Of a DNA stretch of 62,000 bases, positions 1 to 10,075 are shown in pieces (the stretch's first letter is position 1; each line of letters starts with the position of its first letter). The position numbers were made by a program, and so were the translations under genes. The stretch comes from Mesostigma viride. Its lineage: Eukaryota > Streptophyta > Mesostigmatophyceae > Mesostigmatales > Mesostigmataceae. The notes under the pieces are model-generated. The model saw only the letters and a program-made list of their open reading frames with translations, did not search any database and was not told where the DNA came from. Location of the stretch: NCBI GenBank assembly GCA_009746045.1, contig RPFO01000188.1, positions 1,850,738-1,912,737 of the forward strand, read 5' to 3'.

Positions 1-745
1 TCCTTGTCCTACTTGCCTTGTCCTTTGTCCTCTGTCGTCCTTGTCCTTCCTGCCTTGTCCTTCCTTGTCCTCTTGTCCTGTGCCTTGTCCTTGTCCTTGT
101 CCTTGTCCTTGTCTTGTCCTTGTCCTTGTGCCTTGTCCTTGTCCTTGTCCTTGTCCTGTCCTCCTTGTCCTTTGTCCTGTCCTTGTCCTTGTCCTTGTCC
201 TTGTCCTTGTCCTTGTCCTTGTCCTTCCTTGTCCTTGTCCTTGTCCTTGTCCTTGTCCTTGTCCTTGTCCTCCTTGTCCTTGTCCTTGTCCTTGTCATTG
301 TCATTGTCCTCGTCCTTGTCCTCGTCCTTGTCCTTGTCCTGTCCTTGTCCTTGTCCTTGTCCTTGTCCTTGTCCTTGTCCTTGTCCTTGTCCTTGTCCTT
401 GTCCTTGTGTCCAGACGTTGTCCTTGTCCTTGTCCTTGTCCTTGTCCTTGTCCTTGTCCTTGTCCTCGTCCTCGTTCCTCGTCCTTGTCCTTGTCCTTGT
501 CCTTGTCCTTGTCCTTGTCCTTGTCCTTGTCCTTGCCCTTGTCCTTGTCCTTGTCCTTGTCCTTGTCCTTGTCCTTGTCCTTGTCCTTGTTCCTTGTCCT
601 TGTCCTCGTCCTCGTCCTCGTCCTGTCCTTGTCCTCCTGTCCTTGTCCTTGTCCTTGTCCTTGCCCTTGTCCTTGTCCTTGTCCTTGTCCTGCTGTCCTT
701 GTCCTTCGTCCTCGTCCTCGTCCTTTCGTCCTTGTCCTTGTCCTT

Positions 746-782
<37 letters not shown>

Positions 783-2145
783 GCCTTGTCGTTGGCCTTC
801 CTTGTCCTTGTCCTTGTCTCTTGTCCTCTGTCCTTGTCCTTGTCTCTGTGCCAGCACGTTGTCCTTGTCCTTGTCCTTGTCCTATTCCTTGTCCTGTCCT
901 TCCTCGTCCTCGTCCTTGTCCTTGTCCCTTGTCCTTGTCTTCCTTGTCCTTGTCCTTGTCCTTGTCCTTGCCTTGTCCTTGTCCTTGTCTTGTCCTTGTC
1001 CTTGTCCTTGTCCTTGTCCTTGTCCTTGTCCTTGTCCTCGTCCTCGTCCTGTCCGTCCTTGTCCTTGTCCTTGTCCTTGTCCTTGTCCTTGTCCTTGTCC
1101 TTGTCCTTGTCCTTGTCCTTGTCCTTGTCCTTGTCCTTGTCCTTGTCCTTGTCCTTGTCCGTCCTGTCCTGTCCTTGTCCTTGTCCTTGTCCTTGTCCTG
1201 TCCTTGTCCTGTCCTGTCCTGCCTTGTCTTGTCCTTGTCCTTGTCCTTGTCCTTGTCCTTGTCCTTGTCCTTGTCCTTGTCCTTGTCCTTGTCCTTGTCC
1301 TTGTCCTTGTCCTTGTCTTGTCTTGTCCTTGTCCTTGTCCTGTCCTTGTCCTCCTGTCCTGTCCTTGTCCTTGTCCTTGTCCTTGTCCTTGTCCTTGTCC
1401 TTGTCCTTGTCCTTGTCCTTGTCCTTGTCCTTGTCCTTGTCCTTGTCCAGCCTTGTCCTTGTCCTTGTCCTTGTCCTTGTCCTTGTCCTTGTGCTTGTCC
1501 TCGTCCTTGTCCTGTCCTTGTCCTTGTCCTTGTCCTTGTCCTTGTCCTTTTCCTTGTCCTTGTCCTTGTCCTTGTCCTTGTCCTTGTCCTTGTCCTTGTC
1601 CTTGTCCTTGTCCTTGTCCTTGTCCTTGTCCTTGTCCTTGTCCTTGTCCTTGTCCTTATCCTCGTCCTTGTCCTCGTCCTTGTCCTTGTCCTTGTCCTTG
1701 TGCTTGTCCTCGTCCTCGTCCTCGTCCTTGTCCTTGTCCTTGTCCTTGTCCTTGTCCTCGTCCTCGTCCTTGTCCTTGTCCTTGTCCTTGTCCTTGTCCT
1801 TGTCCTTGTCCTTGTCCTTGTCCTTGTCCTTGTCCTTGTCCTTGTCCTTGTCCTTGCCCTTGCCCTTGTCCTTGTCCTTGTCCTTGTCCTTGTCCTTGTC
1901 CTTGTCCTTGTCCTTGTCCTTGTCCTTGTCCTTGTCCTTGTCCTTGTCCTTGTCCTTGTCCTTGTCCTTGTCCTTGTCCTTGTCCTTGTCCTTGTCCTTG
2001 TCCTTGTCCTTGTCCTTGCCCTTGTCCTTGTCCTTGTCCTCGTCCTTGTCCTTGTCCTTGTCCTTGTCCTCGTCCTTGTCCTTGTCCTTGTCCTTGTCCT
2101 TGTCCTTGTCCTTGTCCTTGTCCTTGTCCTTGTCCTTGTCCTTTT
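1..2145. repeat. (CCTTGT)n hexanucleotide tract
   Basis: About 2.1 kb of near-uninterrupted TCCTTG/CCTTGT hexamers, with scattered variants (TCCTCG, TCCTGTCC, TTGCCC) and short phase slips. The hexamer contains no stop codon in several frames, so open frames of 700 or more codons run through it. They encode only alternating Ser-Leu, Cys-Pro or Val-Leu on the plus strand and Gly-Gln, Asp-Lys or Thr-Arg on the minus strand. I read it as a satellite-like simple repeat, not protein coding. It lies directly upstream of the palindromic array and may be part of the same upstream intron of gene A. It is cut by the window edge. Confidence 0.95.
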
Positions 2146-2161
2146 CTTGCTTGATTTTCTT

Positions 2162-2998
2162 GCGCCAACGGCCGTTGCAATTTGGAAATTAGGGTGTTAT
2201 TTTTTTTTTGCCCAACGGCCGTCGGAACCTTGAAATTAGGGTGTGATTTTCATGCGCCAACGGCCGTTGGAACCCGTAAATTAGGGTGTGATTTTCATGC
2301 GCCAACGGCCGTCGGAACCTTAAAATTAGGGTGTGATTTTCATGCGCCAACGGCCGTTGGAACCTGGAAATTAGGGTGTTATTTTTCTGTCGCCAACGGC
2401 CGTTGGAACCTGGAAATGAAGGTGTCATTTTTCTCGCGCCAACGGCCGTTGGAAACTGGAAATTAGGGTGTGATTTTCATGCGCCAACGGCCGTTGGAAC
2501 CTGGAAAATAGGGTGTGATTTTTCTCGCGCCAACGGCCGTTGGAACCTGGAAAATAGGGTGTCATTTTTCTCGCGCCAACGGCCGTTGGAACCTGGAAAT
2601 TAGGGTGTGATTTTTCTGTCGCCAACGGCCGTTGGAACCTGGAAATTAGGGTGTGATTTTCATGCGCCAACGGCCGTTGGAACCTGTAAATTAGGGTGTG
2701 ATTTTCATGCGCCAACGGCCGTTGGAACCTGTAAATTAGGGTGTGATTTTCATGCGCCAACGGCCGTCGGAACCTTAAAATTAGGGTGTGATTTTCATGC
2801 GCCAACGGCCGTTGGAACCTGGAAATTAGGGTGTTATTTTTCTGTCGCCAACGGCCGTTGGAACCTGGAAATTAGGGTGTGATTTTCATGCGCCAACGGC
2901 CGTTGGAACCTGTAAATTAGGGTGTGATTTTCATGCGCCCACGGCCGTTGGAACCTGGAAATTAGGGTGTTATTTTTCTGTCGCCAACGGCCGTTGGA
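2162..2998 (+). repeat. Tandem array 1 of a 45-47 bp unit with palindromic core (19 copies)
   Basis: Nineteen head-to-tail copies of a 45-47 bp unit. Each carries the perfect 14-bp palindrome CCAACGGCCGTTGG (CCGTCGG in a few copies) followed by AACCTGGAAATTAGGGTGT and a T-rich spacer. The array ends just before a branch-point-like TACTGAC (3005-3011), a T-run and an AG at 3046-3047, so it probably occupies the 3' end of the intron before the first gene A exon seen here. The same unit forms array 2 in the next intron. The short open frames across it are repeat artefacts. Confidence 0.95.
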
Positions 2999-3047
2999 AC
3001 ATAGTACTGACCTTCCGGCTATCTGTATGTTTTTTGCATGTGATCAG

Positions 3048-6000
3048 GGGCGTCCGTCAGGCAGAGAACGGACGAAGAGCGGAGGAAGTGGGCTTACAAG
3101 ATTGAACATAACTGTTCGGAAAGGCATCTCACAACATTTTTTGAGGACTGGCGCCAACGAGCACCGGGCACCGACTTATGGTCGGTTATTGTGAAGACCT
3201 TTGAGAGGAAGGGGCTGCTGACGACACGTGCTGGAAATGCGAAGCCCAGCATTTTGGACTCCTGGGAGCCAGCGCCGTCCTCTCAAGTGCACGACAAGAA
3301 TCTAACTGACACCATACAGGCGGCGTTTCATCTGCGGCAGAAGATACGCCTAGTTCCAGACGATGTCGACATCGTGGGGGGGTCCGCGATTGCGACTCAA
3401 GTACGGGCCCCCACGGAGAACTTGTGCCAACTCCCGGAACTCATGCGGCACCGGACGGTGACGGTGCGGAATTGTAGGGGGCTCGCGCCGTGGTTCGTGG
3501 GGGCCGGCACAAGTCTGACAAAAGCAAAATGTGCCGTGCCGATCTTCCGGTTTGCGTGGCAGGTGCTGGCAGACCGTGATCCAGGTCTCTACAATTTATG
3601 GGTGCAGAGGAGTGAAAAGGTTCCTTACCACATTAAAATACTGACGGGGGACGACAGTGACCGTGCCGTGCAGAGGTTCGGATACTATCGTTCGCCAACG
3701 GCCGAGGAAGCCATGTCCATTCTCCGGACGGACTCCCTGAAGGACATGGCGGCCGCTTGCTCAGACGAGTTGATCACCATGGAGTTGGATCCGTCCGAGT
3801 GGTCAAATGAATCTGAGCGTGAGGCAGTAGTTGACCTGACGAAATCCGCGCTGGGGAGCTTGAACATCTCGGACCATGCCGGCCTTAAGGGTAAATTTCG
3901 AGACCAGACGCCTTGCGTGTTTGTGCAGTTTGCCGTGCTGGACGGCAACCACTACACACAGATGTTGAAGTCCGTGATTTTCGAGGGCTCTGACGAGCAA
4001 GTGAGTACTGCGATAGCTGGCGAGATTGCGGGTAAACAAAAGGGCAAGTTCGTGGAGACAACCGACGAGGCGTTTGATTTGTGGAGGGGGTTGGTGAGGG
4101 ACGCGGAGAAGTTCAAGTACACCAATCTGGACGTGCTCAAGGGCTGGGAGGTGGAGGGGGAAGCACTGATCCCGCCCATGAAGGACATGCGGACGCAAAA
4201 GGTAAATATAACGGATCGGGTGTGGGAACGTTTTAGGCACTAGATGTTATTTTTCTTGCGCCAACGGCCGTTGGAACCTGGAAATTAGGGTGTGATTTTT
4301 CTTGCGCCAACGGCCGTTGGAACCTGGAAATTAGTGTGTGATTTTTCTTGCGCCAACGGCCGTTGGAACCTGGAAATTAGGGTGTCATTTTTCCTGCGCC
4401 AACGGCCGTTGGAACCTGGAAATTTGGTTGATATTTTTCTTGCGCCAACGGCCGTTGGAACCTGGAAATTCGGTCGACATTTTTCTTGCGCCAACGGCCG
4501 TTGGAGCCTGGAAATTAGGGTGTGATTTTTCTTGCGCCAACGGCCGTTGGAACCTGGAAATTAGTGTGATTTTTCTTGCGCCAACGGCCGTTGGAACCTG
4601 GAAATTAGGGTGTGATTTTTCTTGCGCCAACGGCCGTTGGAACCTGGAAATTAGGGTGTGATTTTTCTTGCGCCAACGGCCGTTGGAAACTGGAAATTAG
4701 GGTGTGATTTTTGTTCGGGAACGGCCGATCTTCCAAAGTGTAAGGACAAAATGTCATGTCGTGTGTTGTATGACCGTTTTTTGTCTCAAACACTGATTCA
4801 CATTTCATGCATGCAGGGGAGAGAGGCGCATCGGAGGGTTGCCCTGATCGGAGGGGGGCTGAATGCAGAAGACGAGGCCGTTTCCAAAAAGTCGAGGGGG
4901 ACGGCGCTGCTGGAAGTGCACAACTATTTCAAGACGCACATGGAGGAATCCTGGGATAAGCCGGAGGTGCCCCTTCAGGACCAGAAAGAAATATGGAATT
5001 TGATTCATGGGGTTTCAAGCAGCACTGAGAAGGCAAGGAAGGACGGGGAGGGGGAGGAGGGTGGTGAGGAGCGGGTTGGAGGGCGATTGAACGAGGGTGG
5101 TTTGTCCGAATCGGAGAAAACCCAAGTCTACGACTTCATCTCGGCTGTGAAGGATGAAACGGTCGCTCCGAACGACGACAGTAGATGTGGAATGCCGATT
5201 GAGGACAAGCTGGCCAAGGAGCTTGCAGAGTTTCTGGACATCGTGGCAGCGGACAAGCTGGACGGGGAGGGAAGGGTGATGAGGAAGGGGGGGGGATCAA
5301 ACAGGAAGGGTGGAGGAGTCTAGCCCGCTTTCGATTCTGGCCGTCTATCATGGCAACCGTGAAGGCCAAACACGTTCCTCCTCAGTGCTTGTATGACCTG
5401 ACATACATGGCCAAGATCTTCTGCGAGGTGATGGTCCAGCTTTTCATGATCTACAACCGCGATTTGGGGAGATACCCCGAACCACGCGACCTCGGCTGGT
5501 TGCCGATGCAGCCTTCGGAAGCCGACAGCGCCCTTCAGAGGGTGGCCGATACGGTCGCTGTAGCTGCCAAGAGACTAAGGGCGGTTATCAGGCCAACGGG
5601 GAGGGACGATTCCACCTTCCCACTTGCACTGCTGGAGAGGACGGATTTTTGGACGACCCACAAGGAGGAAACGAAATGGTGGGTCCTGATTGCGCCCGAA
5701 CCCCCAACCGAACAGGCTGTGGTGCCCCAACCCGTACAGCCTGTGGCGGGGGCTGTGGTGGTGACGGGGGCTGTGCCGGAGGAAGGCCAAGCCGAACATG
5801 CCGAGGCAGAGGACGTCCAGTCGGGTCGCCAAAAAAAGGTGGGGGAGAAGCGGGAACCCCGCGGAAGTTTGGGTCGGAGGAGATGGCATCCGAAATCGAG
5901 CAGCAGGGCCCGTGGATTTCTAAGAGAGTTTACACGTCTGACGGGGACGAGACCTGTGAGTTCATGATGAAGACTTTCGCGTGGGAGAAAAGCGATGGGC

Positions 6001-8107
6001 CGACACGGTTGGCTCAAGTGGTACTTAATGCAATGGAGGGGTTCGAATTTGTTGTGAAGAGGAAGGGGGGGTGAACCAGCCAGATATCAAGAATGGGGTA
6101 GTGCTGCTGAATTTGGAACATCACGCCAAGCTGTGGAATGATGAGGAATTGTTGAAGGGTCGAACGGGTTCGTGGGTGGAGAAAAGGGACTGGAAGGCGG
6201 CGAAGGATTGTGGAGATTTCAATGGTGTGAAGGACGACTGGTCGTCGTACCTAGGCGATTTCACGGGATTCTTCAACCCACCCGTGATCTTCATTGGGTC
6301 AAAGGAGCAGGTGGATGGGTTTAAGGTCCTTCTGAAGGTACTTGGGAAGCGGCCTGAGGGGGAGGATATTTCCAATCCCAACGGCCGTTCGGGCAAGGAA
6401 ATTGCGGGTGCAGCCCAGAAGCGTCCGCTGGAGACGGCAGGCGCTGGCACCAAAAAGAAACGCCGGAAGCGCGCCGCCTCGGAGACCCCCGCGGCCGAAG
6501 ACGTCTCAATGGGGGATGATGAGGATGTCGGGTCACATGGGGGTGATGATGGGGAGGAGGTTGGTGATGATGGTGCCGGCGATGATGAGGGGGACGGGAA
6601 TGAGGGTGGTGATAAGGGGGCGGGTCGAAGGACGGAGAGGGGGGGGTTCGAAGGGCGGAGAGGGGGGCGGGTCGAAGGGCGGAGAGGGGGGGGGTCGAAG
6701 GACGGAGAGGGGGGCGGGTCGAAGGGCGGAGAGGGGGGGGTCGAAGGGCGGAGAGGGGGGGGGTCGAAGGACGGAGAGGGGGGCGGGTCGAAGGGCGGAG
6801 AGGGGAGGGGGTCGAAGGATGGAGAGGGGGGCGGAGAGAAGGGCGGAGAGGGGAGGGGTCGAAGGGCGGAGAGGGGGGCGGGTCGAAGGGCGGAGAGGGG
6901 GGCGGGTCAAAGGGTGGAGAGGGGGGCGGGTCAAAGGGCGGAGAGGGGGGCGGGTCCAAGGGCGGAGAGGGGGGGGAGAGAAGGGTGGAGAGGGGGCGGG
7001 TCAAAGGGCGGAGAGGGGGGCGGGTCGAAGGGCGGAGAGGGGGCGGGTCGACCGGCGCATCGGGGAAGGGGGGAAGGAGGGGGGGGGAGGGGAGGGAGGC
7101 TCGAGGGGAATTCGGGGCGTCGGGGGGGGGGATGTTGGGGCGTGCCGTCGACTACTGCAAAAAGCTCCTTTCGCCTGGCGGGCACGTTCGATCAAGAGCA
7201 ACGGCTAGTCATCTGTCAAAGGGTAAGTTAATCTGAGTGAATATGGTCGGTTAAATTATGATGTTTGCATATTCCCAAGTTTGATTTGCGATTGTAATGA
7301 TAACTAATTGCGCCGCTCGTCATTGCTTGTCCCACACACAGGTGACGAGTCTGAAGAGGAGCCGCCAAAGGATGACGCGCATGGCGGCCCACCCAAAGGG
7401 TTTGAGGAAGATTCGGAAGAATCGGAAGAATCGGAACCTGAGGAGGAAGCGCCACAAAGACGTGTCACAGTTACCGCAACCCAGCCCAAGCCACTAGACA
7501 AGAAAGTGCCACCACCAAGTTGGCAGACGTGGATGGAGAATCTGGAAGGTGGGGGGGGGGGAAACGGGTCGTGCCCCGCTCGCCTGTTGGATGTCCGGTT
7601 TCGGTATTGTGCAAGCACGGCGGGGAATTTTGCCAGTATCGGAAGAACCAATCCCAGCGCCTTGATACGTTGTGGAAGCCCACGTGGGCTGCTGATTCGG
7701 TGGCTAAACTCAATGCAGACCCAATGAAGCTGGCACACATGCCTGATTTCCACGTCGACACGTTCCTGGTGCATGGAGTCGTTCGAAAGGTGGATAAAAC
7801 GGGCGTGTGGTACGTTAAATTTTGGGCAGAAGGGTGTGACGAAAAGGGAATCTGGATTAATGGGGAGCAGGGGACGATGCCCAACATAATTTTCAAGGTA
7901 CAACAAGACGAGATGCGGAACTGTTTCAAGCCACCTGAGGGAACGTATTTGGAGTGGTGGATGGACAAGGGGTACCTGGCGACCAGATCTTCCCCAGCGA
8001 CCAGATCTTCCCCACGACTCCAAGAGAAGGGGGGAGACCAAGCCGCAGGGCAGGGCAAACGAAAACCTCAAGGGAAGGCTGGCGCAGATGTGCGGGAGGG
8101 GGTGTAA
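3048..8107 (+). CDS. Gene A: 3' part of an unrecognised multi-exon gene
   Basis: Function unknown. The first visible exon is 3048-4201, with acceptor TGATCAG before it; the frame is open well upstream of the GTG at 3191. It encodes 384 codons. A phase-0 intron (4202-4816) joins it in frame to a second exon at 4817. The reading then continues to 7222, a phase-1 intron (7223-7341) follows, and the last exon ends at 8107. Within this the frame changes five times: at the G9 run 5287-5295, the A7/G5 run near 5829-5842, the G run near 6065-6071, inside the G-rich minisatellite, and at the G run near 7549-7560. Every change is equivalent to one missing base. Visible protein features are a stretch around 3940 reading VLDGNHYTQML, faintly like the DGxHR motif of ParB/Srx-fold proteins (weak), a Lys/Arg-rich patch near 6450, Asp/Glu/Gly-rich and Arg/Gly-rich low complexity, and an acidic EEDSEESEESEPEEE patch near 7410. 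It could be a host gene or the captured ORF of a large transposon. The 5' end is outside the window. Confidence 0.6.
4202..4816 (+). other. Phase-0 intron of gene A containing array 2
   Basis: Donor CAAAAG|GTAAAT at 4201/4202 and acceptor CATGCATGCAG| at 4816, preceded by a T-run and a CTGAT branch-point-like site. Exon 3048-4201 leaves phase 0 and the 4817 exon continues in phase 0 with an open frame on each side, which supports the splice. Almost the whole intron is the tandem array. Confidence 0.75.
4257..4735 (+). repeat. Tandem array 2 of the palindromic 46-bp unit (10 copies plus a decayed one)
   Basis: Ten regular copies of the unit seen in array 1, with the spacer mostly TTTTTCTTGCG (46-bp period), then one degenerate copy (GGGAACGGCCGATCTTCC). 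Some copies differ only in the GGGTGTGAT part (TTGGTTGAT, TCGGTCGAC). The array lies wholly inside the 4202-4816 intron of gene A. Confidence 0.95.
6617..7051 (+). repeat. G-rich coding minisatellite in gene A
   Basis: Degenerate tandem copies of a roughly 20-24 bp unit, GGGTCGAAGGGCGGAGAGGG with a variable G run. In gene A frames it reads as Gly/Arg/Glu/Lys-rich repeats (RRAERGAG-like or KGGEGGGS-like). Variation in the length of the G runs switches the frame within the tract. A matching proline-rich frame on the other strand is a shadow. Confidence 0.9.
7223..7341 (+). other. Last intron of gene A (phase 1)
   Basis: Donor AAAGG|GTAAGT and acceptor CCCACACACAG|GTGACGAG. The exon frame before it (…HLSKG) and after it (DESEEEPP…) join through a split GGT codon, so the splice keeps the frame. 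The sequence between is AT-rich, unlike the exons. Confidence 0.8.
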
Positions 8108-8671
8108 AGAAGACGAGCGGACGGGCACCTGTAAAGAAACGCCTGTTAGTAGGTAGTTAGATAGCTTGATCTGAACTCGTGTACATTTGTAAAGATCGAT
8201 CTGTACATCTGTCTCCAGAGCATTCACTTGAATATTCAAAGTTCAAGTGGGAATTACTGGTTGGGTTGTGCACAGGCTTGTGCACAATTTTGGCAATAAT
8301 TATAATTCGTTCTATAAATAGAACTAGCGGGGTCGTGGAGAGGGTTGTGCAATTGTAAATTTAATCTACAACTTGTCTCACTTGCTTACCCTCCGAGTGC
8401 ATGACACTTTGACAAAAACAGCCAATTTTACCCCGACTTGAATAAATTTTAATAAATGTTAATAAATTTTAATAAATTTTAATAAATTTAAGCAATCTAG
8501 TAATGAAAAGTGCACGCGGAAAGCGCACCAGTGACCAAATTGCATGAAATGGTAATGATTTCATGTGGAAACGCATTCACAATGAGCATCAATTGTCATG
8601 TATTTGTTGAAATGGCGTCTCCTCAAGTAATAAAATTTGGCATGGGTATTGTAGATTGATTGTGGGCCCCC
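8108..8671. other. 3' flank of gene A; AT-rich, no gene seen
   Basis: A likely 3' untranslated and intergenic stretch. It contains several copies of a 12-bp unit, TAATAAATTTTA (8441-8490), which could supply a polyadenylation signal (AATAAA). No coding frame stands out. It ends in a C run directly against the left LTR of element 1. Confidence 0.6.
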
Positions 8672-9068
8672 CCTCAACGTCCACTGGCATCAGTGCAGAG
8701 CCAGGACGAACTGGATTTGCCTAGACTCTGCAACCTAGGAAGTACAGGACCTGTCACAAGCCTGCAAGGCCTAGTATCCTTGTAGACCTGTGCCAGTCCT
8801 GTATTCCACCAGCCACAGGCTGCTGCTTCTCTGGTCTACGTGGACCACAGTCACGTGATAGTCAGGCTAAGCCTGTGCAGGCACGGCCTGCCACGTGTCC
8901 TGTCCACTATACCTCTGGAGGACTGTACCCTAGTCGGCCACGGACGGCTAGGACTTCGGGACCTCATATCTTTCTCGTCCCTTGTCTGTTTCAGGCGGTC
9001 AGCACGGCGTTGGAAAGGTCTTTCCAAACTGCATCCACTTAGCATATTGGTTGCCCAAAATGCTAACT
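8672..9068 (-). repeat. 3' LTR of element 1
   Basis: A 397-bp direct repeat of 16499-16892, in the same orientation. On the element's sense strand it begins AGTTAGCATTTTGGGC, directly after a polypurine tract, and ends near ACGTTGAGG. The difference from the partner is one 3-bp length change around 8898. Confidence 0.92.
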
Positions 9069-9086
9069 CCAACCCTTTCTTCTTTT
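9069..9086 (-). other. Polypurine tract of element 1
   Basis: On the minus strand AAAAGAAGAAAGGGTTGG abuts the first base of the 3' LTR, as expected for the primer of plus-strand DNA synthesis. It fixes the orientation and the inner edge of the LTR. Confidence 0.8.
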
Positions 9087-10075
9087 GGAGCTGGACCAGC
9101 TTGAAACAAGCCTAACCTTGCTTGTGCCCACTCAGCCACAGACCGCTTGGTCCCTTGAGGTTGATCAGACCTTTGAGGGCCCAGGTTCCTGCCTCCTTTG
9201 GGTAACAACATATCTGCCCTTGGACCAGGCTAGGTGTACTGGCCAGTGAATCAGAGGTCACCCCAGGTTATCCCCTGACCCCTTGGTCAGCTCCCAACCT
9301 TTCGTTGGGAACTTAGTGCTGGATTAAAGTCAAGGCACATTACCTAGTCCAATGGCTGGGATTACAGGATGCCAAGAACGTACTATTGTGAGTTCCTGAT
9401 CTTTCACAGTTATCACAGGCGCCCGTTCTTATGGCGCCCGCCTTGGCCAGCCTTTCCCTTTTATGCTCAAAGAGACTCAGGTAGCACCTTACAAATACTG
9501 CCTATTGGGGAGCCCATGTCTTCACTGGGTGTTAAGCCCAGGAATCACTCATGCCAGGCTGTGGCTCTGCTGGGGAATTGAACCCCACCCCAACCTCCAG
9601 GTTTATAGGTGACCTGGAACTTTACACAAGAGAAACATTACAACCATGGAACAACATGAGAATGACATGACATGATTATGTTTTATTCAAGCATTATATA
9701 ACCCAGAATGTGGCCCCCTGGCAACCATGTTCCACATGGTCACACAACCAGGTTCTTTATTAGCAACAGGTTGGAAACAAGCACTAGAAAACATATATAC
9801 AGCAACCTGTAAGAACCAACATTCGGGTTGCCCTTGCATGGCCTAACTGTTTGAGGCCAAAGGCGTCGACTTAAGTCCTGGCGACTCTTCTGAACCCCAT
9901 GGGGAGGGCCAGGCATGATTCTCAGCTGGTAGGAGTGACATTCCACACCAACTCCTGTCCAGGAGGGTGTACCTAACCCTGAAGGACCGGCTGTCAACCA
10001 GTAAGCACCAGTCACCACTTGGTACTTTGGTCAAGCAGCCCACTGGGGCACCCAAGCTGAAGCAAGGCCTGGTCT
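9087..10075 (-). other. Noncoding 3' internal region of element 1
   Basis: About 1 kb between the RNase H stop and the polypurine tract. I see no conserved coding frame on either strand; the short open frames here are not supported. It is long for a copia 3' untranslated region and may carry packaging or expression signals. Confidence 0.6.

Noticed and set aside
4-2233. Giant 700-aa Ser-Leu / Cys-Pro / Val-Leu ORFs
   Set aside because: Produced by a stop-free hexamer repeat; all frames are equally open and composition is purely repetitive.
2162-4735. CRISPR array (short palindromic repeats at regular spacing)
   Set aside because: Units are directly tandem with no unique spacers, there are no cas genes, and the arrays lie in introns of a eukaryotic gene.
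6321-7201. Proline-rich minus-strand ORFs opposite gene A
   Set aside because: Shadow of the G-rich coding minisatellite; no independent coding signal.
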